Positions 1 to 8,244 of a stretch of DNA of 64,000 nt are shown here, one piece after another. A program made the translations under genes and the position numbers. The DNA is from Pseudomonas sp. FP2309 (GTDB taxonomy: Bacteria; Pseudomonadota; Gammaproteobacteria; Pseudomonadales; Pseudomonadaceae): contig NZ_CP117439.1 of NCBI RefSeq assembly GCF_030687575.1, positions 1,922,001 through 1,986,000 on the forward strand, read 5' to 3'. Positions within the stretch are counted from its first letter, which is position 1. Each line of letters begins with the position of its first letter. The notes beneath the pieces were generated by a model. It searched no databases and was not told where the DNA came from. It saw only the letters and a list, made by a program, of their open reading frames with translations.

Positions 1-732
1 GTTGCCACCACTCACGTGGCGGCGGAAGTGATCAAGCAAAAGCTCGGTTATGACGTGAAACTGCAAGCGGTCGCCACCGGGATCATGTGGCAGGGCGTGG
101 CCACCGGCAAGCTCGATGCCATGCTCTCGGCCTGGCTGCCCGTGACCCACGGCGAGTACTGGACCAAGAACAAGGACAAGGTGGTCGACTACGGCCCCAA
201 CTTCAAGGATGCCAAGATCGGCTTGATCGTGCCGGAGTACGTCAAGGCCAAGTCCATCGAAGACCTCAAAACCGACACCACCTTCAAGAATAAAATCGTC
301 GGCATCGACGCCGGTTCAGGCGTGATGCTCAAGACCGACGAAGCCATCAAGCAGTACGGCCTCGATTACAAGCTGCAAGCCAGTTCGGGCGCCGCAATGA
401 TCGCCGAGCTGACCCGCGCAGAAGACAAGCAGGAATCCATCGCCGTCACCGGTTGGGTGCCGCACTGGATGTTCGCCAAGTGGAAACTGCGTTTCCTGGA
501 AGACCCAAAAGGGATTTACGGCGCTGCTGAAACCGTCAACAGCATCGGCAGCAAGGGCCTGGAGAAGAAAGCGCCGGAAGTCGCGGCCTTCCTGAAGAAG
601 TTCCAGTGGGCCTCCAAGGACGAAATCGGCGAAGTCATGCTCGCTATCCAGGAGGGCGCCAAGCCTGACGCGGCGGCCAAGGACTGGGTTGCCAAGCACC
701 CTGAGCGTGTTGCTGAGTGGACCGCTAAATAA
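1..732 (+). CDS. Glycine betaine-type ABC transporter substrate-binding protein, 5'-truncated
   Basis: The frame is open from base 1 and ends at the TAA at 730-732, so the true start and signal peptide lie outside the window. The visible 243 codons read as an OpuAC-type periplasmic binding protein: a WQGVATGKLDAMLSAWLP segment, then GIDAGSGVM and TGWVPHWMFAKW, rich in the tryptophans these proteins use to cage quaternary amines. Such proteins deliver glycine betaine or related osmoprotectants to an OpuA/ProU-like importer in the inner membrane. No permease or ATPase gene follows, so the partners must lie upstream or the protein is an orphan. The exact ligand cannot be told from sequence. A terminator hairpin follows about 30 bases after the stop. 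Confidence 0.85.
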   Translation, partial: VATTHVAAEVIKQKLGYDVKLQAVATGIMWQGVATGKLDAMLSAWLPVTHGEYWTKNKDKVVDYGPNFKDAKIGLIVPEYVKAKSIEDLKTDTTFKNKIVGIDAGSGVMLKTDEAIKQYGLDYKLQASSGAAMIAELTRAEDKQESIAVTGWVPHWMFAKWKLRFLEDPKGIYGAAETVNSIGSKGLEKKAPEVAAFLKKFQWASKDEIGEVMLAIQEGAKPDAAAKDWVAKHPERVAEWTAK

Positions 733-762
733 CGTACAGCGCTCTAAACAGCACCTTACAAG

Positions 763-796
763 CCCGTCTGGCGTTCGCGCCAGGCGGGTTTTGTCG
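763..796 (+). terminator. Rho-independent terminator after the betaine-binding protein gene
   Basis: A GC-rich stem (CCCGTCTGGCG, loop TTC, CGCCAGGCGGG with one G-T pair) is followed by TTTTGTCG. It sits about 30 bases past the stop codon. The remaining gap up to 948 holds no further gene that I can support. Confidence 0.85.
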
Positions 797-948
797 TTTC
801 AGGGCAAGGGGCCGTCAATTTAATCAGTTCAATGTTGGCGGCAACCGTCATGTGGTTCTACTACTAAGGTCGTCTGGAACCAGTTCCGCAGCCGCATACA
901 GTGGCTATGTTCCAATAATAAAAAAGCTGTGCTGCGAGGATAAAAACA

Positions 949-1260
949 ATGAACGACAGCATTTACCTCTCGATTCAAAACAGCCCGCGTTTCAAGGAGC
1001 TGGTGAGAAAAAGGGAACGATTCGCCTGGATTCTCTCGGCAATCATGCTAGGGCTTTACTCCGCTTTCATCCTGTTGATCGCCTACGGGCCACAAGTACT
1101 GGGGGCCAAGATCAGCCCCGGTTCGTCGATTACCTGGGGCATTCCCTTGGGCGTCGGGTTGATTGTGTCCGCTTTTATTCTGACCGGCATTTACGTGCGT
1201 CGGGCCAATGGCGAGTTTGACGATTTGAACAATGCGATTCTCAAGGAGGCTGCGCAATGA
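949..1260 (+). CDS. DUF485 family inner-membrane protein (YjcH-like)
   Basis: This 103-residue protein has two hydrophobic segments (about residues 25-48 and 62-84) and a basic N-terminal stretch ([13 protein letters not shown]) typical of DUF485 proteins. Members of this family are almost always encoded directly upstream of the acetate permease actP and are thought to assist or modulate it, although the mechanism is unknown. The start is supported by GAGG about 8 bases upstream. The stop overlaps the actP start as ATGA, which implies translational coupling. In enterobacteria acs precedes this pair; here no acs is present, so acetate activation must be encoded elsewhere. Confidence 0.88.
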   Translation: MNDSIYLSIQNSPRFKELVRKRERFAWILSAIMLGLYSAFILLIAYGPQVLGAKISPGSSITWGIPLGVGLIVSAFILTGIYVRRANGEFDDLNNAILKEAAQ

Positions 1261-2915
1261 TCCGTCGTCTACTGGCAGTATTCGGCGCTTCGCTTTTTGC
1301 TCCTGCCGTTTGGGCGGCGGACGCATTGACCGGTGAAGTGCATAAGCAACCGCTGAACATCTCGGCCATCCTGATGTTTATCGCATTCGTCGGTGCCACC
1401 CTGTGCATCACTTACTGGGCTTCCAAGCGTAACAAGTCGGCGGCCGATTACTACGCGGCCGGCGGCAAGATCACCGGTTTCCAGAACGGTCTGGCCATTG
1501 CCGGTGACTACATGTCGGCGGCGTCCTTCCTGGGGATTTCCGCGCTGGTGTACACCTCTGGCTATGATGGTCTGATCTACTCGATCGGCTTTCTGGTGGG
1601 CTGGCCGATCATTCTGTTCCTGATCGCTGAGCGCCTGCGTAACCTGGGTAAATACACCTTTGCCGACGTGGCGTCCTACCGCCTCGGGCAAACCCAGATC
1701 CGCAGCCTGTCGGCCTGTGGCTCCCTGGTGGTGGTGGCGTTCTACCTGATCGCGCAGATGGTCGGCGCCGGTAAGCTGATCCAACTGCTGTTCGGTCTGG
1801 ACTACCACGTAGCGGTGATCCTGGTCGGCATCTTGATGTGCATGTACGTGTTGTTCGGCGGCATGCTGGCGACCACCTGGGTGCAGATCATCAAGGCGGT
1901 GCTGCTGTTGTCCGGCGCGTCGTTCATGGCCCTGATGGTCATGAAACACGTCAACTTCGACTTCAACATGCTGTTCTCCGAGGCGATCAAGGTTCACCCT
2001 AAAGGTGAAGCGATCATGAGCCCCGGCGGCCTGGTGAAAGACCCCGTCTCCGCGTTCTCCCTGGGCCTGGCACTGATGTTCGGTACCGCGGGCCTGCCGC
2101 ACATCCTGATGCGCTTCTTCACTGTAAGCGACGCCAAGGAAGCGCGTAAGAGCGTGCTGTATGCAACTGGCTTCATCGGCTACTTCTATATCCTGACCTT
2201 TATCATCGGCTTCGGCGCGATCCTGCTGGTCAGCACCAATCCGGCCTTCAAGGATGCTGCAGGCGCTTTGCTGGGCGGTAACAACATGGCAGCGGTGCAC
2301 CTGGCCAACGCGGTGGGTGGCAGTATCTTCCTGGGCTTCATCTCGGCCGTGGCGTTTGCCACCATCCTGGCGGTGGTTGCCGGTTTGACCCTGGCTGGCG
2401 CGTCGGCGGTGTCCCATGACCTCTATGCCAGTGTGATCAAGAAAGGCAAGGCCAACGATAAGGACGAGATTCGCGTGTCGAAGATCACCACCATCGCCTT
2501 GGCAGTACTGGCGATTGGTCTTGGCATCCTGTTCGAGAGCCAGAACATCGCGTTCATGGTGGGCCTGGCGTTCTCCATTGCCGCCAGCTGTAACTTCCCG
2601 GTGTTGCTGCTTTCCATGTACTGGAAAAACCTCACCACCCGTGGCGCCATGATCGGCGGCTGGCTGGGTCTGATCAGTGCCGTGGGCTTGATGGTGCTGG
2701 GCCCGACCATCTGGGTGTCGATCCTGCACCACGAAAAAGCCATCTTCCCGTACGAGTACCCGGCGCTGTTCTCGATGATCATTGCATTCGTCGGCATCTG
2801 GTTCTTCTCCATCACCGACAAGTCGGCGGCGGCAGAGAAAGAGCGTGCGCTGTACTTCCCGCAGTTTGTGCGTTCGCAGACTGGCCTGGGGGCGAGTGGG
2901 GCGGTGAGTCATTGA
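1257..2915 (+). CDS. actP: Cation/acetate symporter ActP
   Basis: The 552-residue protein belongs to the sodium:solute symporter (SSS) family and imports acetate and other short monocarboxylates with a cation. It starts with a cleavable-looking signal segment ending AVWAADA (about residue 21), a known feature of ActP, followed by about 13 hydrophobic helices. Family motifs are visible, including [15 protein letters not shown] after the first helix and [17 protein letters not shown] in the second. Length matches ActP (about 550 residues). It overlaps the DUF485 gene by four bases and is followed by a strong terminator, so the two form a closed operon. Its product would feed acetate toward citrate synthase, encoded just downstream on the other strand. 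Confidence 0.93.
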   Translation: MIRRLLAVFGASLFAPAVWAADALTGEVHKQPLNISAILMFIAFVGATLCITYWASKRNKSAADYYAAGGKITGFQNGLAIAGDYMSAASFLGISALVYTSGYDGLIYSIGFLVGWPIILFLIAERLRNLGKYTFADVASYRLGQTQIRSLSACGSLVVVAFYLIAQMVGAGKLIQLLFGLDYHVAVILVGILMCMYVLFGGMLATTWVQIIKAVLLLSGASFMALMVMKHVNFDFNMLFSEAIKVHPKGEAIMSPGGLVKDPVSAFSLGLALMFGTAGLPHILMRFFTVSDAKEARKSVLYATGFIGYFYILTFIIGFGAILLVSTNPAFKDAAGALLGGNNMAAVHLANAVGGSIFLGFISAVAFATILAVVAGLTLAGASAVSHDLYASVIKKGKANDKDEIRVSKITTIALAVLAIGLGILFESQNIAFMVGLAFSIAASCNFPVLLLSMYWKNLTTRGAMIGGWLGLISAVGLMVLGPTIWVSILHHEKAIFPYEYPALFSMIIAFVGIWFFSITDKSAAAEKERALYFPQFVRSQTGLGASGAVSH

Positions 2916-2920
2916 TTGAG

Positions 2921-2956
2921 GCAGTTGCAAGCGACTGGCTACAAGCTGCAAGTTAG
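2921..2956. repeat. GCAAGCTGCAAG-type intergenic repeat, copy 1 (degenerate)
   Basis: The sequence between the actP stop and its terminator carries TTGCAAGCGACTGG and ACAAGCTGCAAG. The same vocabulary of alternating GCAAGC/AGCTGCAAG words recurs at 12346-12434 and 16206-16285, so this is a partial copy of a short interspersed repeat family. Confidence 0.4.
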
Positions 2957-2977
2957 AAGTGGTGTTGTGTAGAGAGA

Positions 2978-3010
2978 TATCCCTGTAGAGATGCAGGGAT
3001 ATTTTTTTGC
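2978..3010 (+). terminator. Rho-independent terminator of the actP operon
   Basis: A perfect 9-bp stem (ATATCCCTG / CAGGGATAT) with an 8-base loop is followed by a run of seven Ts. Confidence 0.9.
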
Positions 3011-3040
3011 TTGCGGCTTGTGGCTTGGCGCTTTCAGTTC

Positions 3041-3104
3041 ACTAAAACGCAGCCCAAAAAAACGGCCTCATCAAGAGGCCGTTTTATTTGGCTGCGTTTT
3101 AGTG
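3041..3104 (-). terminator. gltA terminator nested inside a larger inverted repeat
   Basis: The inner hairpin at 3059-3085 (AAAACGGCCTC, loop ATCAA, GAGGCCGTTTT) has Ts on both sides, so it can end transcripts from either strand. It is enclosed by a perfect 15-base inverted repeat, CACTAAAACGCAGCC at 3041-3055 and its complement at 3090-3104. The gltA-proximal arm contains the gltA stop codon (3099-3101). Confidence 0.88.
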
Positions 3105-4388
3105 CCGATCTTCCAGCTTGGTAATGTCACGCGACTCGTAGCCAGTGTACAGCTGGCGCGGGCGGCCAATCTTGTACGGGCTGGAGAGCATTTCTTTCCA
3201 GTGGGAGATCCAGCCCACGGTCCGCGCCAGGGCGAAGATCACGGTGAACATGCTGGTTGGAATGCCGATCGCCTTGAGGATGATCCCCGAGTAGAAGTCG
3301 ACGTTCGGGTACAGCGAGCGTTCGATGAAGTACGGGTCGGTCAGGGCGATCTCTTCCAGGCGCATGGCCAGTTCGAGTTGCGGATCGTTTTTGATGCCCA
3401 GTTCCTTCAACACTTCGTCGCAGGTCTGTTTCATGACGGTGGCGCGTGGGTCGCGGTTCTTGTAGACCCGGTGACCGAAGCCCATCAACTTGAACGGATC
3501 GTTCTTGTCCTTGGCCTTGGCGATGAAGGTGTCGATGTTCGAGACATCGCCGATTTCATCGAGCATGGTCAATACGGCTTCGTTCGCACCGCCGTGGGCA
3601 GGGCCCCACAGTGCAGCGATGCCGGCGGCGATACAGGCGAACGGGTTGGCACCCGAAGAGCCTGCCAGGCGCACGGTGGAGGTCGAGGCGTTCTGTTCGT
3701 GGTCGGCGTGGAGGATGAAGATCCGGTCCATGGCCTTGGCGAGCACCGGGCTGATCGGTTTGATCTCACACGGGGTGTTGAACATCATGTGCAGGAAGTT
3801 TTCCGCGTACGTCAAGTCGTTGCGCGGGTACATCATGGGCTGGCCCATCGAGTACTTGTAAACCATTGCGGCCAGGGTCGGCATCTTGGCAACCAGGCGG
3901 ATCGCGGAAATTTCGCGATGCTGCGGGTTATTGATGTCGAGGGAGTCGTGATAGAAGGCCGACAGGGCGCCGACCACGCCGCACATGACGGCCATCGGGT
4001 GGGCGTCGCGACGGAAGCCGTTGAAGAACGTCTTCAACTGCTCGTGAACCATAGTGTGGTTCTTCACAGTGCTGACGAACTGGGCTTTTTGCTCGGCTGT
4101 TGGCAGTTCGCCATTTAGCAGCAGGTAGCAGGTTTCCAGATAGTCCGACTTTTCAGCCAGTTGCTCGATCGGGTAGCCCCGATGCAGCAGGATGCCATTG
4201 TCGCCGTCGATATAGGTGATCTTCGACTCGCAAGAGGCGGTCGACATGAAGCCTGGGTCGAAAGTGAAACGGCCCGTGGCCGTCAGGCCCCGTACGTCGA
4301 TAACATCGGGACCAACGGTGCCGGTTAAAATGGGCAGCTCGACGGGGGCTGCGCCCTCGATGATCAACTGCGCTTTTTTGTCAGCCAT
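3099..4388 (-). CDS. gltA: Citrate synthase (type II)
   Basis: The 429-residue cytoplasmic enzyme condenses acetyl-CoA with oxaloacetate to citrate, the entry step of the TCA cycle. Length and sequence match the hexameric, NADH-sensitive type II enzymes of Gram-negative bacteria. Catalytic residues are visible: His265 in [10 protein letters not shown], His306 in [14 protein letters not shown] and Asp364 in PNVDFYSG. A strong ribosome site (TAGGAGG, 4 bases before ATG) fixes the start. It is transcribed away from sdhC from its own sigma70-like promoter at 4447-4474, an arrangement typical of Pseudomonas. The 3' end lies within a nested inverted repeat. Confidence 0.97.
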   Translation of the reverse strand: MADKKAQLIIEGAAPVELPILTGTVGPDVIDVRGLTATGRFTFDPGFMSTASCESKITYIDGDNGILLHRGYPIEQLAEKSDYLETCYLLLNGELPTAEQKAQFVSTVKNHTMVHEQLKTFFNGFRRDAHPMAVMCGVVGALSAFYHDSLDINNPQHREISAIRLVAKMPTLAAMVYKYSMGQPMMYPRNDLTYAENFLHMMFNTPCEIKPISPVLAKAMDRIFILHADHEQNASTSTVRLAGSSGANPFACIAAGIAALWGPAHGGANEAVLTMLDEIGDVSNIDTFIAKAKDKNDPFKLMGFGHRVYKNRDPRATVMKQTCDEVLKELGIKNDPQLELAMRLEEIALTDPYFIERSLYPNVDFYSGIILKAIGIPTSMFTVIFALARTVGWISHWKEMLSSPYKIGRPRQLYTGYESRDITKLEDRH

Positions 4389-4446
4389 GTGGCCTCCTAT
4401 TTATGCTTCAAATCATCAGACAGACCCCCCACGCAGGGCCCGCACC

Positions 4447-4474
4447 ACTATAGTGAGATAAATTCAGATGTCAA
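4447..4474 (-). promoter_or_regulatory. Sigma70-type promoter of gltA
   Basis: On the minus strand a perfect -35 TTGACA (4469-4474) and a -10 TATAGT (4447-4452) are separated by 16 bases. Transcription would start near 4440, giving a leader of about 50 bases before the gltA ATG. Confidence 0.8.
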
Positions 4475-4588
4475 TTTGCCTAAAGTCTTGCCCCAGAAGG
4501 CTTTAACCGTACTTTTTCCTCGAAATTGCCTGCCATTTACGCCTTTTATCCCGCCAGCGCAATCCGCTATTAGGGTGAGGTGCGCGCG

Positions 4589-4617
4589 TTGTCATTAGTA
4601 ACCTAACTGTCTATACT
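4589..4617 (+). promoter_or_regulatory. Sigma70-type promoter of the sdh-suc operon
   Basis: A -35 TTGTCA (4589-4594) and a -10 TATACT (4612-4617) are separated by exactly 17 bases. The predicted start near 4624 leaves a leader of about 130 bases before sdhC, long enough for post-transcriptional control. Confidence 0.75.
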
Positions 4618-4753
4618 CGGCCACCGACCGCCAAGGGCTTTTGGGCTTGCTTTCATTGGGGGTCGCACTCCCTGGGTGGTGCTTACCTGACCAGTCGCAC
4701 TCCCCAACAACTTTGCCCTGATTGTTAGGGGCTCTTCAGTGTGAAAAAAAGCC

Positions 4754-5128
4754 GTGAATAGCCAACGACCTGTAAACCTAGACCTAAGGACCATCAAACT
4801 CCCCATCACCGGCGTTACGTCGTTCCTGCACCGTGTTTCCGGCATCATCCTGTTCCTGGGCTTGGGCATCATGCTTTATGCATTGAGCAAATCCCTGGGT
4901 TCCGAGGAAGGTTACGCCGAGGTGAAGGCATGCTTGACCAGTCCGCTGGCCAAGTTCGTAGCATGGGGTCTCTTGTCCGCTCTGCTGTATCACCTGGTAG
5001 CCGGCGTGCGCCACTTGATCATGGACATGGGCATTGGCGAGACGCTGGAAGGCGGCCGCCTGGGCTCGAAAATCATCATCGCCATTTCCGTGGTGCTGAT
5101 CGTTCTGGCAGGAGTTTGGATATGGTAA
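4754..5128 (+). CDS. sdhC: Succinate dehydrogenase cytochrome b556 subunit
   Basis: The 124-residue membrane subunit of complex II helps bind heme b and ubiquinone. It shows the SdhC pattern NSQRPVNLDL, the quinone-site segment SFLHRVSGI, an HxxxGxRH motif (HLVAGVRH) with the heme-ligand histidine, and three transmembrane helices. The frame can start at GTG 4754, but no good ribosome site precedes it. The best site (AGGGG, about 4728-4733) serves a GTG at 4741, which lies in a different frame because of a run of seven As. With six As that GTG would give MKKAVNSQRP, which I recall as the N-terminus of some Pseudomonas SdhC proteins. The stop overlaps the sdhD start. Confidence 0.9.
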   Translation: MNSQRPVNLDLRTIKLPITGVTSFLHRVSGIILFLGLGIMLYALSKSLGSEEGYAEVKACLTSPLAKFVAWGLLSALLYHLVAGVRHLIMDMGIGETLEGGRLGSKIIIAISVVLIVLAGVWIW

Positions 5129-5490
5129 CCAGCGTAACGAATCTGTCGCGTTCGGGCCTCTATGACTGGATGGCACAGCGTGTGTCTGCGGTCGTTCTCG
5201 CGGCTTATTTCATTTTCCTGATCGGATACCTCGTGGCCAATCCGGGCATCGGCTATGAGCAATGGCATGCCCTGTTTTCCCACAATGCCATGCGCATCTT
5301 CAGTCTGCTGGCCCTTGTAGCCCTGGGCGCTCACGCCTGGGTCGGCATGTGGACCATCGCGACCGACTACCTCACGCCAATGGCGCTGGGCAAGTCCGCG
5401 ACCGCAGTGCGTTTTCTCTTCCAGGCAGTATGCGGCGTCGCGATGTTCGCTTACTTCGTCTGGGGTGTGCAGATTCTTTGGGGTATCTGA
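5122..5490 (+). CDS. sdhD: Succinate dehydrogenase membrane anchor subunit
   Basis: The 122-residue hydrophobic subunit anchors SdhAB to the inner membrane and shares the heme b and quinone sites with SdhC. Three helices are evident (about residues 20-40, 55-80 and 95-118), with the histidine-containing GAHAWVGMWTIATDYL segment in the second supplying the likely heme ligand. I start it at ATG 5122, seven bases inside sdhC, because GGAG lies 7 bases upstream and MVTSVTNLSRSGLYDWMAQR matches SdhD proteins. A longer open frame upstream is an sdhC shadow. Translation is probably coupled to sdhC. In P. aeruginosa sdhD is a known target of the iron-responsive PrrF RNAs; pairing was not checked here. 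Confidence 0.93.
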   Translation: MVTSVTNLSRSGLYDWMAQRVSAVVLAAYFIFLIGYLVANPGIGYEQWHALFSHNAMRIFSLLALVALGAHAWVGMWTIATDYLTPMALGKSATAVRFLFQAVCGVAMFAYFVWGVQILWGI

Positions 5491-5493
5491 TCC

Positions 5494-7266
5494 ATGGCTA
5501 ACATTCCAACTATTTCCTTCGACGCCATTATTATTGGTGGCGGCGGTGCCGGCATGCGCGCTGCGCTGCAACTGGCCCAGGGCGGTCACAAGACTGCCGT
5601 GATCACCAAGGTGTTCCCGACGCGTTCCCACACCGTGTCGGCCCAGGGTGGCATCACCTGCGCCATCGCGTCCGCCGACCCGAACGATGACTGGCGCTGG
5701 CACATGTACGATACCGTCAAGGGTTCCGACTACATCGGTGACCAGGACGCTATCGAATACATGTGTCAGGAAGGCCCGGCGGCGGTGTTCGAGCTGGACC
5801 ACATGGGTCTGCCGTTCTCCCGTACCGAACAAGGTCGTATCTACCAGCGTCCATTTGGCGGTCAGTCCAAGGATTACGGCAAAGGTGGCCAGGCTGCCCG
5901 TACCTGCGCTGCGTCCGACCGTACCGGTCACGCGCTGCTGCACACCCTTTATCAGGGCAACCTGAAAGCCGGTACCACGTTTCTGAACGAGTACTACGCG
6001 GTGGACCTGGTGAAGAACGCTGACGGCGCATTCGTCGGTGTGATTGCCATCTGCATCGAAACCGGTGAAACCACCTACATCCGCGCCAAGGCTACCGTGC
6101 TGGCGACGGGCGGTGCAGGCCGTATCTACGCATCGACCACCAATGCCCTGATCAACACCGGTGACGGCGTCGGCATGGCACTGCGTGCCGGCGTACCGGT
6201 GCAAGACATCGAAATGTGGCAGTTCCACCCAACCGGCATCGCCGGCGCCGGTGTACTGGTGACCGAAGGTTGCCGTGGTGAAGGTGGTTACCTGATCAAC
6301 AAGCACGGCGAGCGTTTCATGGAACGTTATGCGCCGAACGCCAAAGACTTGGCCGGTCGCGACGTTGTTGCCCGTTCCATGGTTAAAGAGATTATCGCCG
6401 GCAACGGCTGTGGCCCGAACGGTGACCACGTGATGCTCAAGCTCGATCACTTGGGCGAGGAAGTGCTGCACAGCCGCCTGCCAGGTATCTGTGAACTGTC
6501 CAAGACCTTTGCTCACGTTGACCCGGTACTGGCTCCGGTTCCGGTTGTTCCGACCTGCCACTATATGATGGGCGGCGTGCCGACCAACATTCATGGCCAG
6601 GCGATCACCCAGAATGCCGAAGGCGTGGACGAGATCATCCATGGCCTGTTCGCGGTAGGCGAAGTGGCTTGCGTATCGGTACACGGCGCGAACCGCCTGG
6701 GCGGCAACTCGCTGCTCGACCTGGTGGTATTCGGTCGTGCGGCCGGCCTGCACCTGGAAAAGGCGCTGACCGACGGCATCGAATACGACGACGCTACCGA
6801 CGCCAACATTGAAGCTGCCCTGGCGCGTCTGAACGCTCTGAACGAGCGAACCGATGGCGAAGACGTGGCTACTCTGCGTCGCGAGCTGCAAAGCTGCATG
6901 CAGAACTACTTTGGTGTGTTCCGTACCGGTGAGTACATGCAGAAGGGCATCGCCCAACTGGCTGACCTGCGCACGCGCATCGCCAACGTCAAGATCAACG
7001 ATAAGAGCCAGGCGTTCAACACCGCTCGTATCGAAGCCCTTGAACTGCAAAACCTGCTGGAAGTGGCTGAAGCGACTGCGATCGCTGCCGAGGTTCGTAA
7101 AGAATCCCGTGGTGCCCACGCCCGTGAAGACTTTGAAGATCGCGATGACGAAAACTGGTTGTGCCACACCCTGTACTTCCCGGGTGACAAGCGCGTAACC
7201 AAGCGTGCTGTGAACTTCTCGCCGAAGACGGTTCCGACGTTTGAACCGAAAATTCGGACTTACTAA
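5494..7266 (+). CDS. sdhA: Succinate dehydrogenase flavoprotein subunit
   Basis: The 590-residue catalytic subunit oxidises succinate to fumarate and passes electrons through covalently bound FAD to SdhB. The N-terminal dinucleotide fold is clear (GGGGAG at residues 15-20), and His46 in [10 protein letters not shown] is the FAD-attachment histidine. Substrate-site segments [21 protein letters not shown] and a late [18 protein letters not shown] block are intact, and the C-terminus [20 protein letters not shown] is that of bacterial SdhA. It follows sdhD by three bases in the same operon. Length is as expected, with no truncation or insertion. Confidence 0.97.
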   Translation: MANIPTISFDAIIIGGGGAGMRAALQLAQGGHKTAVITKVFPTRSHTVSAQGGITCAIASADPNDDWRWHMYDTVKGSDYIGDQDAIEYMCQEGPAAVFELDHMGLPFSRTEQGRIYQRPFGGQSKDYGKGGQAARTCAASDRTGHALLHTLYQGNLKAGTTFLNEYYAVDLVKNADGAFVGVIAICIETGETTYIRAKATVLATGGAGRIYASTTNALINTGDGVGMALRAGVPVQDIEMWQFHPTGIAGAGVLVTEGCRGEGGYLINKHGERFMERYAPNAKDLAGRDVVARSMVKEIIAGNGCGPNGDHVMLKLDHLGEEVLHSRLPGICELSKTFAHVDPVLAPVPVVPTCHYMMGGVPTNIHGQAITQNAEGVDEIIHGLFAVGEVACVSVHGANRLGGNSLLDLVVFGRAAGLHLEKALTDGIEYDDATDANIEAALARLNALNERTDGEDVATLRRELQSCMQNYFGVFRTGEYMQKGIAQLADLRTRIANVKINDKSQAFNTARIEALELQNLLEVAEATAIAAEVRKESRGAHAREDFEDRDDENWLCHTLYFPGDKRVTKRAVNFSPKTVPTFEPKIRTY

Positions 7267-7277
7267 GGGTGACTGCC

Positions 7278-7982
7278 ATGTTGAAAGTCAGTGTTTATCG
7301 CTACAACCCTGATCAGGACGCTGCGCCGTTCATGCAGGAATTCCAGGTTGATACCGGCGGTAAAGACCTGATGGTGCTCGATGTATTGGCACTGATCAAA
7401 GAGCAGGACGAAGGTTTCTCCTATCGTCGCTCTTGCCGTGAAGGTGTGTGCGGTTCCGACGGCATGAACATCAACGGTAAAAACGGCCTGGCGTGCATCA
7501 CGCCGCTGTCGGCCGTGGTTAAAGGCAACAAGCTGATCGTTCGTCCTCTGCCAGGTTTGCCGGTTATCCGTGACCTGGTCGTCGATATGAGCATCTTCTA
7601 CAAGCAATACGAGAAAGTTAAGCCGTTCCTGCAGAACGACACGCCGGCTCCGGCCATCGAGCGTCTGCAGTCCCCGGAAGAGCGCGAGAAGCTCGACGGT
7701 CTGTACGAGTGCATCCTGTGCGCTTGCTGCTCGACCTCGTGCCCGTCCTTCTGGTGGAACCCGGACAAATTCCTGGGTCCAGCTGCACTGCTGCAAGCGT
7801 ACCGCTTCCTGGCAGACAGCCGCGACACCAAGACGTCCGAGCGTCTGGCTTCGCTGGATGACCCGTTCAGCGTATTCCGCTGCCGCGGGATCATGAACTG
7901 CGTCAACGTTTGTCCCAAAGGCCTGAACCCGACTAAGGCCATTGGTCACATCCGTAACATGTTGCTGCAAAGCGGCGTGTAA
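7278..7982 (+). CDS. sdhB: Succinate dehydrogenase iron-sulfur subunit
   Basis: The 234-residue subunit relays electrons from FAD to ubiquinone through three clusters. Cysteine sets are visible for the [2Fe-2S] centre (SCREGVCGSDG followed by LACIT), the [4Fe-4S] centre (CILCACCSTSCPS) and the [3Fe-4S] centre (CRGIMNCVNVCPKGLNP). I choose ATG 7278 (MLKVSVYRY), not the in-frame GTG at 7269, because TAAGGG lies 8 bases before the ATG and overlaps that GTG. It ends the sdhCDAB set; a gap of 262 bases precedes sucA. Confidence 0.95.
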   Translation: MLKVSVYRYNPDQDAAPFMQEFQVDTGGKDLMVLDVLALIKEQDEGFSYRRSCREGVCGSDGMNINGKNGLACITPLSAVVKGNKLIVRPLPGLPVIRDLVVDMSIFYKQYEKVKPFLQNDTPAPAIERLQSPEEREKLDGLYECILCACCSTSCPSFWWNPDKFLGPAALLQAYRFLADSRDTKTSERLASLDDPFSVFRCRGIMNCVNVCPKGLNPTKAIGHIRNMLLQSGV

Positions 7983-8120
7983 CTGACGTTGCAGTAAAAG
8001 CAGGACCGTTGTGCCCGTAAATGCTGCGGCGCAGGCTTCAACCGGCGCCGTAGTTTTAACTTGAGCAGCGACTTACAAAGCCGCGGCTCTTATTTTGAAG
8101 AAATGAGACAAGCAGGGGCA

Positions 8121-8138
8121 TTCGGGTTGGTACCCGAA
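8121..8138. other. Hairpin in the sdhB-sucA gap
   Basis: A perfect 7-bp stem (TTCGGGT / ACCCGAA) with a 4-base loop lies in the 262-bp gap between sdhB and sucA. It has no T-run, so it is more likely an RNA processing or stability element than a terminator. I see no gene in the gap. Confidence 0.4.
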
Positions 8139-8244
8139 CTATCAGCGTGATCCTAAGTGGCTTGTTTTGGTCGCTGCACTTGGCCTTTTGCAAGCAAACT
8201 CGGTGTTTTCGCCGGTGGTGTCCCCAAATCGAGGGTGACCAAGC

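Larger units (their letters stand above)
4389..4753. other. Divergent gltA/sdhC intergenic region (365 bp, no gene)
   Basis: No coding sequence is supported here. The region holds the two divergent promoters and an sdh leader of about 130 bases. The leader carries an 11-base direct repeat, GTCGCACTCCC at 4662-4672 and 4694-4704, and a purine-rich AGGGG ribosome site at about 4728-4733. The space between the promoters (about 4475-4588) would hold any shared activator or repressor site, but I recognise none. Confidence 0.6.

Noticed and set aside
1269..2951. A 560-codon open frame on the minus strand opposite actP
   Set aside because: It is opposite a clear SSS transporter, has low-complexity His/Gln/Arg-rich content and no family motif; it is a GC-driven antisense frame.
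2991..4118. A 375-codon plus-strand frame opposite gltA
   Set aside because: It begins inside a terminator and is antisense to citrate synthase.
4990..7167. A 725-codon minus-strand frame opposite sdhCDA
   Set aside because: It is antisense to three conserved genes and shows no recognisable domain; third-position GC bias explains its length.
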